This document shows, one piece after another, positions 51,963 through 61,001 of a stretch of 64,000 nt of DNA. The stretch's first letter is position 1. Each line of letters starts with the position of its first letter. The translations under genes were made by a program, and so were the position numbers. Under the pieces are notes generated by a model, which saw only the letters and a program-made list of their open reading frames with translations, had not been told where the DNA came from and made no database searches. Source of the DNA: Paenibacillus sp. NEAU-GSW1 (GTDB lineage: Bacteria; Bacillota; Bacilli; Paenibacillales; Paenibacillaceae); the NCBI RefSeq assembly GCF_009737085.1, contig NZ_WOVL01000007.1, positions 87,494-151,493 on the forward strand, written 5' to 3'.

Positions 51963-52928
51963 GTGAACCATTTATTATCCTTAAAAGATTTGAGTCCAGA
52001 CGGCCTGAAGTCTATCATCCGAATGGGGATTGAGATCAAGAAGAACCCCGAGAAGTATGCGCATGCTTGTGAAAGAAAAGGTCTCCTTATGCTGTTCCAG
52101 AAAACATCGACCAGAACAAGCTTATCTTTTCAGTCGGGCATTAATCAGCTTGGGGGATATGCTGTCCAGATGGATTGGGATGCAAGCAATTTCAGTATTT
52201 CGCCCATCCAGTATGAGGCGCGTTATGTTTCAAGGAACTGTGATGTGATTATGGCGAGATTGAAAAACCATTCAGATTTACTGGAGCTAGCTAAATATTC
52301 GCAGGTGCCGGTCATCAATGGATGCTGCGATAAATATCATCCTTGCCAAGCATTAGCCGATCTGATGACCGTCTATGAGACGGCAGGGACTTTCTCGGAA
52401 ATTACGATAACGTATGTCGGCATCCATAACAATGTAGCCAATTCATTGATAGCAGGCTGCATTTCATTAGGAGTTCAGCTTCTGCTTGTGACGCCTGTTA
52501 TTAATGCGCCTTCATGGGATGAAGAGCTGATGGATAACGCAATCCAAAGCGGTTATGTGGAGACCGTAAACAGTCTGTCGGAGGCAGTTTCACGATCTCA
52601 GTTTGTTTACACGGATACATGGGTCGATATGGAGTTTTTTCAGGAGAGCCATTATGAGGATGAGAAGAATCGGAGATTGGAGCAAATGAAGCCTTTTCAG
52701 TTGAACAAAGAAAATCTTAACGGTCATTCCCCTTATATTATGCATGATATGCCTATTCATCCCGGATACGAAATCGAAGAAGAACTGATTGAATCCGACA
52801 AATCCATTATCTATCAACAGGCTGAAAACAGAATGCATGTTCAAAAGGCGCTGCTGCTGTATTTGCTCGATCAGAACGAAGGGCTGCAGATGCCTGATCA
52901 TACTGGATTAGCGAACCAGACTCGCTAA
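51963..52928 (+). CDS. Ornithine/aspartate carbamoyltransferase family protein
   Basis: A 321-residue carbamoyltransferase. QKTSTRTSLSFQSGINQLGG (STRT carbamoyl-phosphate site, about 47), VINGCCDKYHPCQALADLMT (HPCQ, about 118) and ITYVGIHNNVANSLIAGCIS (about 144) are family motifs. The ornithine loop DxxxSMG reads DTWVDMEFF (about 218), and the HCLP segment reads MHDMPIHPGYEI (about 260), so the second substrate may differ from ornithine. Its promoter carries two tandem ARG boxes, which ties it to arginine metabolism. GTG 51963 follows GAGGTGA. No other arg gene is adjacent. Confidence 0.85.
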   Translation: MNHLLSLKDLSPDGLKSIIRMGIEIKKNPEKYAHACERKGLLMLFQKTSTRTSLSFQSGINQLGGYAVQMDWDASNFSISPIQYEARYVSRNCDVIMARLKNHSDLLELAKYSQVPVINGCCDKYHPCQALADLMTVYETAGTFSEITITYVGIHNNVANSLIAGCISLGVQLLLVTPVINAPSWDEELMDNAIQSGYVETVNSLSEAVSRSQFVYTDTWVDMEFFQESHYEDEKNRRLEQMKPFQLNKENLNGHSPYIMHDMPIHPGYEIEEELIESDKSIIYQQAENRMHVQKALLLYLLDQNEGLQMPDHTGLANQTR

Positions 52929-52929
52929 A

Positions 52930-53117
52930 TAACGAAGTGAATTTCGCTGCTGGCAAGCTGGGAATGCGGATAATGGCGGGCAGCGAATCCAGTTGCTCTA
53001 TTAGCGAAATGAGTTGCTTGGATAGAGAAAATGGTTTCGCTACCCGGTGAAATGACTGCCCGAAGGGCAAAATAGCGAAAACAGCTTCGTTATAAAGCGA
53101 AGCGGGTTCGCTATGCA
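52930..53117. repeat. Cluster of TAGCGAA / TTCGCTA short inverted repeats
   Basis: About eight occurrences of (T)AGCGAA or its complement TTCGCT(A) within 190 bp, some as near hairpins (AACGAAgtgaaTTTCGCT; AAGCGAAgcgggTTCGCTA near 53095-53114). No reading frame. Possibly a family of dispersed intergenic repeats. Confidence 0.6.
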
Positions 53118-53129
53118 TGTCAATTTGAA

Positions 53130-53213
53130 CGTACCGCACTCCTCGAAAATGAGTCTGGTGTGCTTCAGCTTGATCCGAAAATCAAAGCTTTGTTGGATCG
53201 TCTAAATCGTTAG
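53130..53213 (+). pseudogene. C-terminal fragment of an unidentified protein
   Basis: Frame reads RTALLENESGVLQLDPKIKA then LLDRLNR and a stop; an earlier part RYACQFE can be read upstream in the same frame. No start or ribosome binding site. Looks like the tail of a larger gene cut by the repeats. Family not recognised. Confidence 0.35.
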
Positions 53214-53220
53214 AATGTTA

Positions 53221-53245
53221 AAGGCCGGACGTTGTGTCCGGCCTT
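53221..53245. terminator. Terminator, bidirectional
   Basis: Perfect stem AAGGCCGGAC / GTCCGGCCTT around GTTGT, then TATGTTTTTT. It serves the minus-strand gene as well. Confidence 0.85.
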
Positions 53246-53252
53246 ATGTTTT

Positions 53253-53939
53253 TTAACCGACCCTTGCGGCTTCAAAACGGGTATCGAAATCGGGAACGAT
53301 GCGGCCTGCAATAAAGGAGCCAAAGAACACTTGAACTTCATCGCCTGCATTTAAACGAATGATGCCGGAGGTCGCAATCGTCCCGCTGCCGACAAGGAGT
53401 GAATCCTCGCTGTCACCGATCCGGTTAATGCCGTTTACACGGATAAACAAAGAAAAAAAGTTTTCTACATTTTCGTTCGCAACGAAACCGACACTAGCAA
53501 TTAGGGTATAAATGCCGGTTTTTTTAGGGCGGAAGGTCGATGTCGCTGTATTGTACTCATTTTTAAGGTCGAAGGATTCCAAGTTATATTGTACCTGGCT
53601 TAAGAAGGGCGTTACGGGTTGAGCAGAGAGGGCGGTAGCGCCAAATGCGGATTTGCAGCCGCAAGTGCTCGTTTTGCAGGCGCAAAACTTTTTCACAGGA
53701 CGTTTGAAGGTGGCTTTTCTCCGTTTTCTGGACCCTTTATTGATGACAATTTTTATTTTGTTAATATTTTTGTTCACTGTTTTTTTCGTCGTCGAGCCCT
53801 TGGCCGCAGATCTTTTTTTCACCGCCCCTTTAATGACTGCTTGTCTCTTTGCTGCACTTTTGGTTACTCGTTTGCTGGAGATAGCGGCTTTAACTCTGCT
53901 CGTCAGACTAAGCTTTCGCGGTTGTTTCTTTAACACCAT
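53253..53939 (-). CDS. C1q/TNF-like domain protein with basic N-terminus
   Basis: A 228-residue protein. The N-terminal about 95 residues are very basic (RKLSLTSRVKAAISSKRVTK, then RGSRKRRKATFKRPVKK-like stretch) and include a Cys cluster FCACKTSTCGCK. The C-terminal about 130 residues form a C1q-like jelly-roll: LSQVQYNLESFDLKNEYNTA, STFRPKKTGIYTLIASVGFV, FFSLFIRVNGINRIGDSEDS, GDEVQVFFGS. Related domains cap exosporium and surface filaments (BclA-like), but the collagen-like stem is missing. It may be a spore surface or cell-surface protein. GAGGATGGTG lies before ATG 53939. Confidence 0.75.
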   Translation of the reverse strand: MVLKKQPRKLSLTSRVKAAISSKRVTKSAAKRQAVIKGAVKKRSAAKGSTTKKTVNKNINKIKIVINKGSRKRRKATFKRPVKKFCACKTSTCGCKSAFGATALSAQPVTPFLSQVQYNLESFDLKNEYNTATSTFRPKKTGIYTLIASVGFVANENVENFFSLFIRVNGINRIGDSEDSLLVGSGTIATSGIIRLNAGDEVQVFFGSFIAGRIVPDFDTRFEAARVG

Positions 53940-54229
53940 ATAATCACCATCCTCTATGAATCTAGCATTCGTGATAGATTATTCCTCCAGCCTTCGAAGT
54001 GCTTGGACAATAGACGATGTGAAAGATCGGATGAGCAAAGGCTGCCTCGACAAAAAAACGGGGGAAGGGGATGAAACATATTCCGATTGTTTTTTTCTAT
54101 ATTATGGGCATTAGTCGACATATTACACTAAGTTATGATATTCTCTCTGTGAGAATGTAGTCAACTTGTTGATGCGCTTTGAATCTATGATGATTTTTAA
54201 TCAGATGAATATGAAGCGGGTGATCAACT
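53940..54229. other. Divergent intergenic region
   Basis: 290 bp between the divergent C1q-like gene and the operon at 54230. ATTCTCTCTGTGAGAAT (54139-54155) is an imperfect palindrome upstream of the operon. I see no clear promoter for the plus strand. Confidence 0.45.
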
Positions 54230-55111
54230 ATGGGGAAAAAAGCAGTCATAGAAGATATTATGGGTGAGCGGGAAGTAAAACAGTACTTTGAAATTTGGCT
54301 CGAGACAATCATTCGTTCGCGCCTTCCGATAACAGCAATCTTCTTAAAGGCGATGGCTTCTTTACATGGATCGGATGAACAAGAACATAGCGTGCAAGAG
54401 CAGGTTGCATTATTTTTGCAATCCAAACTACGCAAAACGGATTTGCTTTTCCAGCTATCGGATGGAAACCATTGGGGGATTTTCTTTCTTCAGAACAGCG
54501 CTGTTGAAGCAAAGGCATTTTTGAATCGGATTTTTTCTGTTTTAAAGGAAGAACAATCTCATTCCATAGAGTTGAAGGCTTCTATTACAGAAATACGGAA
54601 CAATGATGTTACGTTTGAAGCTTTAATTAACAAAAATAAACAGCGGCTCGCTGATGACGAGCAATCAAGCTGGGCGATTGAAGAGATTGCCGATTATCGT
54701 ATGCAGCCCATTGAGGCTGTAAAGGTAAGCATCATAGAGCATAATGAAATATTTCGACAAGTGCTTGAGATAACACTTAACCAATTGGATCTTCCTCATT
54801 TCACCTTTGACATTACTGCTTACGAAGATGGCTACAGTTTTTTGGAAAGGGATCATTATAAATCCGGACAACTCCATCTTATTTTGATGAATGATATTTT
54901 GCCTCGTAAAAATGGTTTCGAAATTTTGCACCATTTGCGAAAAATGCCGAATGCCAAGAAGTTTATTATTTACATGATGTCAGAACGGAATTATGAAGGT
55001 GCAATGCTTAATGCTTATGAAAGCGGCGTAGACGAATATATAGTAAAGCCATTTAATCTGCGGTTGCTAGAGGCGAAAATCAAGCGGACATTTGCGAGGT
55101 TCTGGTTATGA
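54230..55111 (+). CDS. Degenerate GGDEF plus pseudo-receiver protein
   Basis: A 293-residue protein. The N-terminal half (about 1-150) is a GGDEF-like domain with a degenerate active site (DLLFQLSDGNHWGIFFLQ where GGDEF would fall). The C-terminal half (about 160-290) is a response-regulator receiver. There, the phosphoacceptor Asp position is Asn 221 (ILMNDILP) and the acidic pair is EH in IIEHNEIF, while Ser (MMSERN) and Lys (YIVKPFN) remain. It should not be phosphorylated in the usual way, so it may act as a structural or nucleotide-sensing partner. It is first in an operon with 4-bp overlap to the HEAT gene. Confidence 0.75.
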   Translation: MGKKAVIEDIMGEREVKQYFEIWLETIIRSRLPITAIFLKAMASLHGSDEQEHSVQEQVALFLQSKLRKTDLLFQLSDGNHWGIFFLQNSAVEAKAFLNRIFSVLKEEQSHSIELKASITEIRNNDVTFEALINKNKQRLADDEQSSWAIEEIADYRMQPIEAVKVSIIEHNEIFRQVLEITLNQLDLPHFTFDITAYEDGYSFLERDHYKSGQLHLILMNDILPRKNGFEILHHLRKMPNAKKFIIYMMSERNYEGAMLNAYESGVDEYIVKPFNLRLLEAKIKRTFARFWL

Positions 55112-56154
55112 TCGATTTGTCTATTTCCTTTCTCCTAATCATCATAGCCGCTATATTAGCCATTCTAGTGTTTTTTACGGTTTACTTGCTTGTCCAGCGG
55201 GAGCGTGAAGCTTCTTTCAATGTGAAGCGTAAGTCCTTCTTGCAGCGATCTACGCCGCTTTGGAATGACTATTTATTTGAAGAAGGACTATTTTCTGTTC
55301 GATTGGCGCCGCGGAGCAGGGCGGATGTCGAGGCCATTGAAATGATATTTTTATCCTACCTCAAAAATATTGCAAGCCCGGCAATGCGACTGGAAATAAA
55401 AAACTTTTCCAATCGTTACCTAAAGGAATTCTATAAAAAGGATTTGGTAAGTAAACGCTGGAGTACTCGGATGAATGCACTATATCGTATTGCTGATTTT
55501 GGTATAGATGAATTGCTGGATACTTGCCAAAGCCTTGAGCATAAAAAAGTTTCGAAGGAAGAGCGTTTTCAGCTGTTAAAAATCTATTCGCTTTTTCAGC
55601 CGGAGTTGTTCACGCAAAAGCTGAAACAGCTGCAGGACGACTATTCCGAGAGTGAATATCGAAGATTGCTTGTATTGCTGGATGATGATTTATTCATCCG
55701 GTTCTTTGATGCTTTTCAAGACTGGTCGTTGAATATTCAATTTGCGCTGATCGATACGGCGGCCGTAAGAAGAAATGCACCGTATGTTGATAAATTAAAG
55801 CATTTGCTATCGCATGATAATGCCGAGATCAGAATCAGAGCTTTAAAGGGAATTTATGAAATCGGTATTATTGATGAGATCGAGATCTATTTGCCGTTTG
55901 TTAGCTCGGAGGTATGGGAGGAGCGCTTGATGGCGGCCAAAATTTTTAAACATACGCCGCTAGCCAACATATATACGTATCTGGAGCAGCTCCTTCAGGA
56001 TGAAAACTGGCGGGTACGTTCTCAAGCTGCCGAAACGATTGCCGAAGCTCGACAAGGCGGCGAAAGACTGCAGCAATTTATTCAATACGCTGATGACGAA
56101 TATGCGGTCGATATGGCAAAAGAAACGCTAATGAGAAAGCGGGAAAGCAGATGA
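55108..56154 (+). CDS. Membrane-anchored HEAT-repeat protein
   Basis: A 348-residue protein with one N-terminal membrane segment (SFLLIIIAAILAILVFFTVY, about 5-27) and a cytosolic domain of HEAT repeats. Examples are RWSTRMNALYRIADFGIDEL, NAEIRIRALKGIYEIGIIDE, and EERLMAAKIFKHTPLANIYT, then ENWRVRSQAAETIAEARQGG. It probably scaffolds the glycosyltransferase that follows. It overlaps the receiver gene by 4 bp (ATGA) and the glycosyltransferase gene by 4 bp. Confidence 0.85.
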   Translation: MIDLSISFLLIIIAAILAILVFFTVYLLVQREREASFNVKRKSFLQRSTPLWNDYLFEEGLFSVRLAPRSRADVEAIEMIFLSYLKNIASPAMRLEIKNFSNRYLKEFYKKDLVSKRWSTRMNALYRIADFGIDELLDTCQSLEHKKVSKEERFQLLKIYSLFQPELFTQKLKQLQDDYSESEYRRLLVLLDDDLFIRFFDAFQDWSLNIQFALIDTAAVRRNAPYVDKLKHLLSHDNAEIRIRALKGIYEIGIIDEIEIYLPFVSSEVWEERLMAAKIFKHTPLANIYTYLEQLLQDENWRVRSQAAETIAEARQGGERLQQFIQYADDEYAVDMAKETLMRKRESR

Positions 56155-57572
56155 ACATGTTAGATTACGGTATGCGGTTTTTTGGCGGCGTCATTCTATT
56201 CTACATGTTATTTGTCATTATTTCGTATTGCATGATGTTTATAACGGCTATGATTGACGTACGCAAGCGTTATCGCCTAGATCCTTCGGAGTATGACGAT
56301 GCGCATATTGATGCCTTTTATTCCAAGCCGGTATCTTTGCTTGTTCCTGCTTACAATGAGGAGGTAGGCGTTGTCGATACCGTCTATTCCTTATTGAATT
56401 TACGCTATCCGCAAACGGAAATTATTATTATCAACGATGGATCTACAGACAGCACGCTTCAGACGATCATTGATCATTTTGAAATGAAGCCTGTAAAAAA
56501 AAAGATCCACGAGCATATTCCGACAAAACAGGTTATCCAAGTTTACGAATCTGCCATTTATAGCAACTGTATATTAATAGATAAAGTAAATGGCGGCAAG
56601 GCAGATGCCTTGAATGTCGGGATTAATCTATCGAAATACCCGTATTTTTGTTCGATTGATGGAGATTCCATATTGGACGAGAAGTCATTGCTGCGTGTTA
56701 TGAAGCCGATTATTTTATCCGATGGAGAAGTCATCGCGGCAGGCGGCAATATCCGCATCGCCAATGGTGCGAAAATGCAGCTTGGTTCCGTTTATGAGAC
56801 AAGATTGCCTGAAAATTACTTGGTCATCATGCAGGTTGTCGAATATTTAAGAGCCTTTTTAATGGGGCGTATCGCGTTAAGCAAATTTAATCTGGTACTT
56901 ATTATTTCAGGCGCCTTTAGTGTATTCTCTAAAAAATGGGCGGTTGAAGCCGGAGGATATTCGGCTAATCTCATAGGAGAAGATATGGAGCTTGTCGTCC
57001 ATATTCATCGCTTGATTAAAGAGAAAAAGGAGAAGAAGCGGATTGAATTTGTGCCAGACCCGGTATGCTGGACAGAAGCGCCGCAAACAGCGAAAGTGCT
57101 GCGAAATCAACGCAGACGATGGCATCAAGGATTAATCGAAAGTTTGTGGAAACATAAGAAAATGACGCTCAATCCTAAATATGGGGCGATCGGACTCATT
57201 TCCTTCCCTTATTTTTGGCTTGCTGAATGCTTGGGTCCCATTATCGAGCTCGGTGGCTATGTTTATATTGTTGCGGCCTTTTTCATGGGTAGTATTTATT
57301 ATGAGATCTCAATTGCACTGGTGCTGCTGTTTATCATTTACGGGATGATTTTTTCGGTTGCATCCGTCTTATTCGAGGCTTGGAGCATGAATACTTATCC
57401 GAAAAAAAGAGAACTGCTGCACATCCTTGTGCTGTCATTGACTGAAATGTTCTGGTATCGGCCGCTTACGCTGTTATGGCGCTGTGAAGGTCTATTCCGT
57501 TTTGTCATTGGAAAAAGTGAGTGGGGCAATATGAAACGCGTCGGTATCGCTGAAAAGGGGAAAAGCGCATGA
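56151..57572 (+). CDS. Family 2 glycosyltransferase, polysaccharide synthase-like
   Basis: A 473-residue membrane synthase of the processive GT2 type (BcsA/PgaC/HasA-like). One N-terminal membrane span (about 8-35), then the GT-A domain with SLLVPAYNEEVGVVDTVYSL, TEIIIINDGSTDSTL, FCSIDGDSILDEKSL (DxD, about 168), LIGEDMELVVHIH (ED) and the QxxRW motif as NQRRRWHQGL (about 324). Four C-terminal membrane segments follow (about 355-445). There is no PilZ domain. It should polymerise and export a polysaccharide. Overlaps the next gene by 4 bp. Confidence 0.9.
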   Translation: MNMLDYGMRFFGGVILFYMLFVIISYCMMFITAMIDVRKRYRLDPSEYDDAHIDAFYSKPVSLLVPAYNEEVGVVDTVYSLLNLRYPQTEIIIINDGSTDSTLQTIIDHFEMKPVKKKIHEHIPTKQVIQVYESAIYSNCILIDKVNGGKADALNVGINLSKYPYFCSIDGDSILDEKSLLRVMKPIILSDGEVIAAGGNIRIANGAKMQLGSVYETRLPENYLVIMQVVEYLRAFLMGRIALSKFNLVLIISGAFSVFSKKWAVEAGGYSANLIGEDMELVVHIHRLIKEKKEKKRIEFVPDPVCWTEAPQTAKVLRNQRRRWHQGLIESLWKHKKMTLNPKYGAIGLISFPYFWLAECLGPIIELGGYVYIVAAFFMGSIYYEISIALVLLFIIYGMIFSVASVLFEAWSMNTYPKKRELLHILVLSLTEMFWYRPLTLLWRCEGLFRFVIGKSEWGNMKRVGIAEKGKSA

Positions 57573-60500
57573 AGCGGATTAATATCATTGTCATCATCGT
57601 AGTCATTGTTCTAGCAGCTCTTCTTACGCCGATTGTATGGTGGTATGCAGAGGATGAAAAACCGCTGAACGTGGCCATATTGGATAAGACAGTTCCCAAT
57701 GAAACCTATCGCGAGCATTTAGGCGTAAACTGGTTTTTAAATCATTATAAATATACCATTGATGAGCAAGCGTATAACTTGAGAGAGCATTACTATGGCA
57801 CGCTTCCTAATGATGCTGCGAAACAGGTGGAACAAAAGCCGTTTCCAGCAGACTTCAACCATTATGATGTGATTTATTTAGCAGATAGTTATGGCGTATA
57901 CAAGGATGACTTTACAGAGCGCAGCCGTTTAGGCGAACGTTCGGAAAAAATGGTCGGCGGCCTGGAGATGGAAGAATGGCAGAAGATTGCGGCTCGCTTA
58001 GCCAGTCCTAAAAAAAGCATGCTGATCGCAGAATTCAATTCGTTTGCTTCGCCAACATCAGAACCAGTCAGAAGAGAGCTGCAAGACTATTTAGGGCTTG
58101 CATGGTCAGGTTGGATTGGACGATATTTCGATGAACTGGATTATTATAAAAATGTAGAAATTCCGCAATGGGTAGTCGATCAATATGGGGATAACTGGCC
58201 TTACAAGGGCGGAGGTTTTATTCTCTTTAATGAGCTGACAGAGCAGCTTGTCGTATTAGAGCAGAAGAAGCATGTCAGAACAGCAGGCATCAAGGTGCAG
58301 TTCACGGATAAAGGAAAACAGTTTTTCGGCAAATCTGCCAATTCGGAATACCAATACTGGTTCGATATTGTTACGCCTAATTATGAAGAGGATATGTTGG
58401 CGCGGTACGCATGGGATTTAACGGATGAAGGAATTGCGAGGCTGGAGGAGTTCGGTATCCCTCAGCAATTTGCAGCCATTGTATCGCAGGAAAAGCGATA
58501 TACAACGAGTTACTATTTCGCCGGCGACTTTAATGATGTAGCGCGTGTGCCAAGTATCTATCAAATTAAAGGCTTGCCCACGGTATATAAATATTTGGAG
58601 AAGTATGCGGATCGCTCCTTTTACTGGTCGATTTATACGCCGGTCATGAAGAAAATAGTTGAACATTTTGAAGATAAACAAATTGAAGCGGTGAATCAGG
58701 AACAGCTGAATTATAACGCGCGCATTCAAGGAAAAGCTTTTGAAGTGATGAAGGATGGCAAATGGGAGCCGATCGTCATGAAAGGCGTCAATATCGGAAT
58801 GGGCAAGCCGGGTGCTTTCCCTGGAGAAGCAGCCATTACGGAGGAAGAATATTACCGTTGGTTCAATCAAATTGCCGAGATGAATGCCAATATGATACGC
58901 GTATATACGATACATCCTCCCGGATTTTATCGCGCGCTGGCCAAATACAACGAGGAGCATCCGGAACAGCCGCTTTATGTGCTTCATGGCGCATGGATAG
59001 ATGAGGGAAATCTGGAAGAGTCGCTGGATGCTTACGAGAAAGAAAACCTGGCGCAGTTTCAGCAAGAAATGAAACGCTTGGTTGATGTCATTCATGGTAA
59101 CATTTATATTAAGCCTGAGCCAGGTCATGCTTCGGGACTATACGATGCGGATGTCTCCAAATATGTCGTTGGCTGGGTGCTGGGCATCGAGTGGTACCCG
59201 AAAATGGTTGTCGGCACGAACGAGAAGCATGCCAATATCGGACAGTATGACGGTACCTATTTCGAGACGAAAAAGGCAGCGCCGTTTGAAATTTGGCTGG
59301 CGGAACAAATGGATCTGATCACGGTTTACGAGAAGGATAAATACAATTGGATGCGTCCCATGAGCTTTACAAACTGGGTCACAACTGATTTGCTTGACCA
59401 TCCGTCCGAACCGTCTAAAGATGAGGATTTAGTAAGCGTGAATCCAAATGTGATCTATACGAAGGGCGACATGCAAGCCATTGGCGAGTTTGCTTCCTAT
59501 CATGTGTACCCTTATTACCCCGATTTTTTTAACTATGATCGAGATTATTTAAATGACGTCGATTTTAGAGGCAACAAAAACAGCTATGCTGCCTATTTAA
59601 AGGAGCTGCATGCAGCGCATCGCATGCCTGTTCTGATTGCTGAATTCGGCATTCCAGGTTCCCGCGGAATGACCCATGAGAATGTTTACGGCTGGAATCA
59701 AGGATTCATGTCTGAGCAAGCGCAAGGAGAAACGCTGCAGCATTTGTTTGAAGACATTATGCATGAAGGATTGCTTGGCGGTCTTGTGTTCACCTGGCAG
59801 GATGAATGGTTCAAGCGGACTTGGAATACGGAGGATTACGATAATCCCAATCGCCGGCCGTTCTGGTCCAATACGCAAACAAATGAGCAGCAGTTTGGCT
59901 TATTAAGCTTTGATCGACTGAAAGTTAAAGCAGACGGAAATACAGAGGAGTGGGGAGGAACGCAATTATTTGGCACGTCACCCTCTGAAGCGACCGATTT
60001 TGCTGTCGATTATGATGAGCAATATTTGTATATCAAATTAAAAAGCGAGCTGCTGGAAAAAGCATCTCCTCGTATTTTATTAGATGTCGTACCTGAACAA
60101 GGGAATAGGTCAGCGACAACGATCAAAGATATTACGTTTTCCAATGGCGTCGATTTTATTGTTGAGCTGAATAAAAATGATGATTCTCGTATCGTCATCG
60201 ATGAGTATTACGATATGTATGATTATTTGTACAGTCGGAGTACCAAGCAGATTCCACCTCGCATGGAGGTTCCCGTTAATAACAGCGGTAAATTTGCGCC
60301 CATCTACTATGCTTTGAATAAGCAGATGTATTTGCCTGAGGAAGACAGAGTGACCGATTTCAGTTTCTATGAAACAGGCAAGCTGATGCAGGGGAATGCG
60401 AATCCGGAAGCGGAGGGCTATAACTCGCTTGTTGACTATAACTGGTCGGAGGACATTATTGAACTGCGTATTCCGTGGCTGTTGATTCAGGCAAAAGATC

Positions 60501-60751
60501 CGAGTCAGCGTGAATTTGTCGGAAATCTGCACAAAGACGGCGCAGAAGCGTCGGTTAAGGTTGAGCAAATTTATATCGGCGCAGTCTTTGTCGATGATGA
60601 AAATCAAGTCGTCGATTCTTTGCCGAAAGCAACGGGAAAAGTGCTTCCAGAGCTGGAGGCTTACACGTGGGAAACGTGGCAATTGCCAAAGTCTGAAGAG
60701 CGTTTGAAGCCATCTTATTCGATATTGCAAAAGCTGTTTGAAGCTTATTAA
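57569..60751 (+). CDS. Membrane-anchored glycoside-hydrolase-like protein with C-terminal CBM9-like domain
   Basis: A 1060-residue extracytoplasmic protein. N-terminal membrane anchor (IIVIIVVIVLAALLTPIVWW, about 5-24). Next comes a domain of about 350 residues (LVFLNELTEQLVVLE-type sequence, unassigned). A TIM-barrel glycoside-hydrolase-like domain spans about 390-760, with MKGVNIGMGKPGAFPGEAAI, GWVLGIEWYPKMVVGT and PVLIAEFGIPGSRGMTHENV (a likely catalytic Glu, about 691). The C-terminal part (about 785-1050) starts VKADGNTEEWGG and resembles CBM9-like/DOMON beta sandwiches. Probably it trims or modifies the polysaccharide made by the GT2 synthase. Last gene of the operon. Confidence 0.72.
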   Translation: MKRINIIVIIVVIVLAALLTPIVWWYAEDEKPLNVAILDKTVPNETYREHLGVNWFLNHYKYTIDEQAYNLREHYYGTLPNDAAKQVEQKPFPADFNHYDVIYLADSYGVYKDDFTERSRLGERSEKMVGGLEMEEWQKIAARLASPKKSMLIAEFNSFASPTSEPVRRELQDYLGLAWSGWIGRYFDELDYYKNVEIPQWVVDQYGDNWPYKGGGFILFNELTEQLVVLEQKKHVRTAGIKVQFTDKGKQFFGKSANSEYQYWFDIVTPNYEEDMLARYAWDLTDEGIARLEEFGIPQQFAAIVSQEKRYTTSYYFAGDFNDVARVPSIYQIKGLPTVYKYLEKYADRSFYWSIYTPVMKKIVEHFEDKQIEAVNQEQLNYNARIQGKAFEVMKDGKWEPIVMKGVNIGMGKPGAFPGEAAITEEEYYRWFNQIAEMNANMIRVYTIHPPGFYRALAKYNEEHPEQPLYVLHGAWIDEGNLEESLDAYEKENLAQFQQEMKRLVDVIHGNIYIKPEPGHASGLYDADVSKYVVGWVLGIEWYPKMVVGTNEKHANIGQYDGTYFETKKAAPFEIWLAEQMDLITVYEKDKYNWMRPMSFTNWVTTDLLDHPSEPSKDEDLVSVNPNVIYTKGDMQAIGEFASYHVYPYYPDFFNYDRDYLNDVDFRGNKNSYAAYLKELHAAHRMPVLIAEFGIPGSRGMTHENVYGWNQGFMSEQAQGETLQHLFEDIMHEGLLGGLVFTWQDEWFKRTWNTEDYDNPNRRPFWSNTQTNEQQFGLLSFDRLKVKADGNTEEWGGTQLFGTSPSEATDFAVDYDEQYLYIKLKSELLEKASPRILLDVVPEQGNRSATTIKDITFSNGVDFIVELNKNDDSRIVIDEYYDMYDYLYSRSTKQIPPRMEVPVNNSGKFAPIYYALNKQMYLPEEDRVTDFSFYETGKLMQGNANPEAEGYNSLVDYNWSEDIIELRIPWLLIQAKDPSQREFVGNLHKDGAEASVKVEQIYIGAVFVDDENQVVDSLPKATGKVLPELEAYTWETWQLPKSEERLKPSYSILQKLFEAY

Positions 60752-60772
60752 AAACTAGCATCCGTTCGACGA

Positions 60773-60880
60773 TCATTAGAGATAACGGATGAGGAGATAC
60801 ATCGAGGACTCCTACAACGATTAATTGAACGAATTGAAGTAGCAGCCAGATGGCAGTTCACCATCCACTATAATTTTTAA
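60773..60880 (+). pseudogene. C-terminal fragment of a serine recombinase
   Basis: Reads SLEITDEEIHRGLLQRLIER then IEVAARWQFTIHYNF and a stop, the usual end of large serine recombinases (RLIERIEV...IHYNF). No start. A remnant, on the plus strand, 22 bp after the GH gene. It faces the frameshifted recombinase gene at 60988 and points to repeated integration here. Confidence 0.65.
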
Positions 60881-60893
60881 AATCCGATATTGC

Positions 60894-60918
60894 TGGGGGC
60901 TTCAGCTGCCCCCTTTTA
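60894..60918 (+). terminator. Terminator after the polysaccharide operon
   Basis: Stem GGGGGC ttca GC(t)GCCCCC followed by TTTTATTTT. It also ends the recombinase fragment. Confidence 0.75.
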
Positions 60919-60971
60919 TTTTACCTATATTAAGCACTCGTCACATGTGGAATGTACAGTGTTACTTAAAT

Positions 60972-61001
60972 TAAGAGGGGCAAACGATTAAGCCCCTCTC
61001 T
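60972..61001 (-). terminator. Terminator of recombinase gene overlapping its stop
   Basis: Stem GAGAGGGGC / GCCCCTCTT on the minus strand; the hairpin straddles the stop codon at 60988-60990. Confidence 0.6.
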
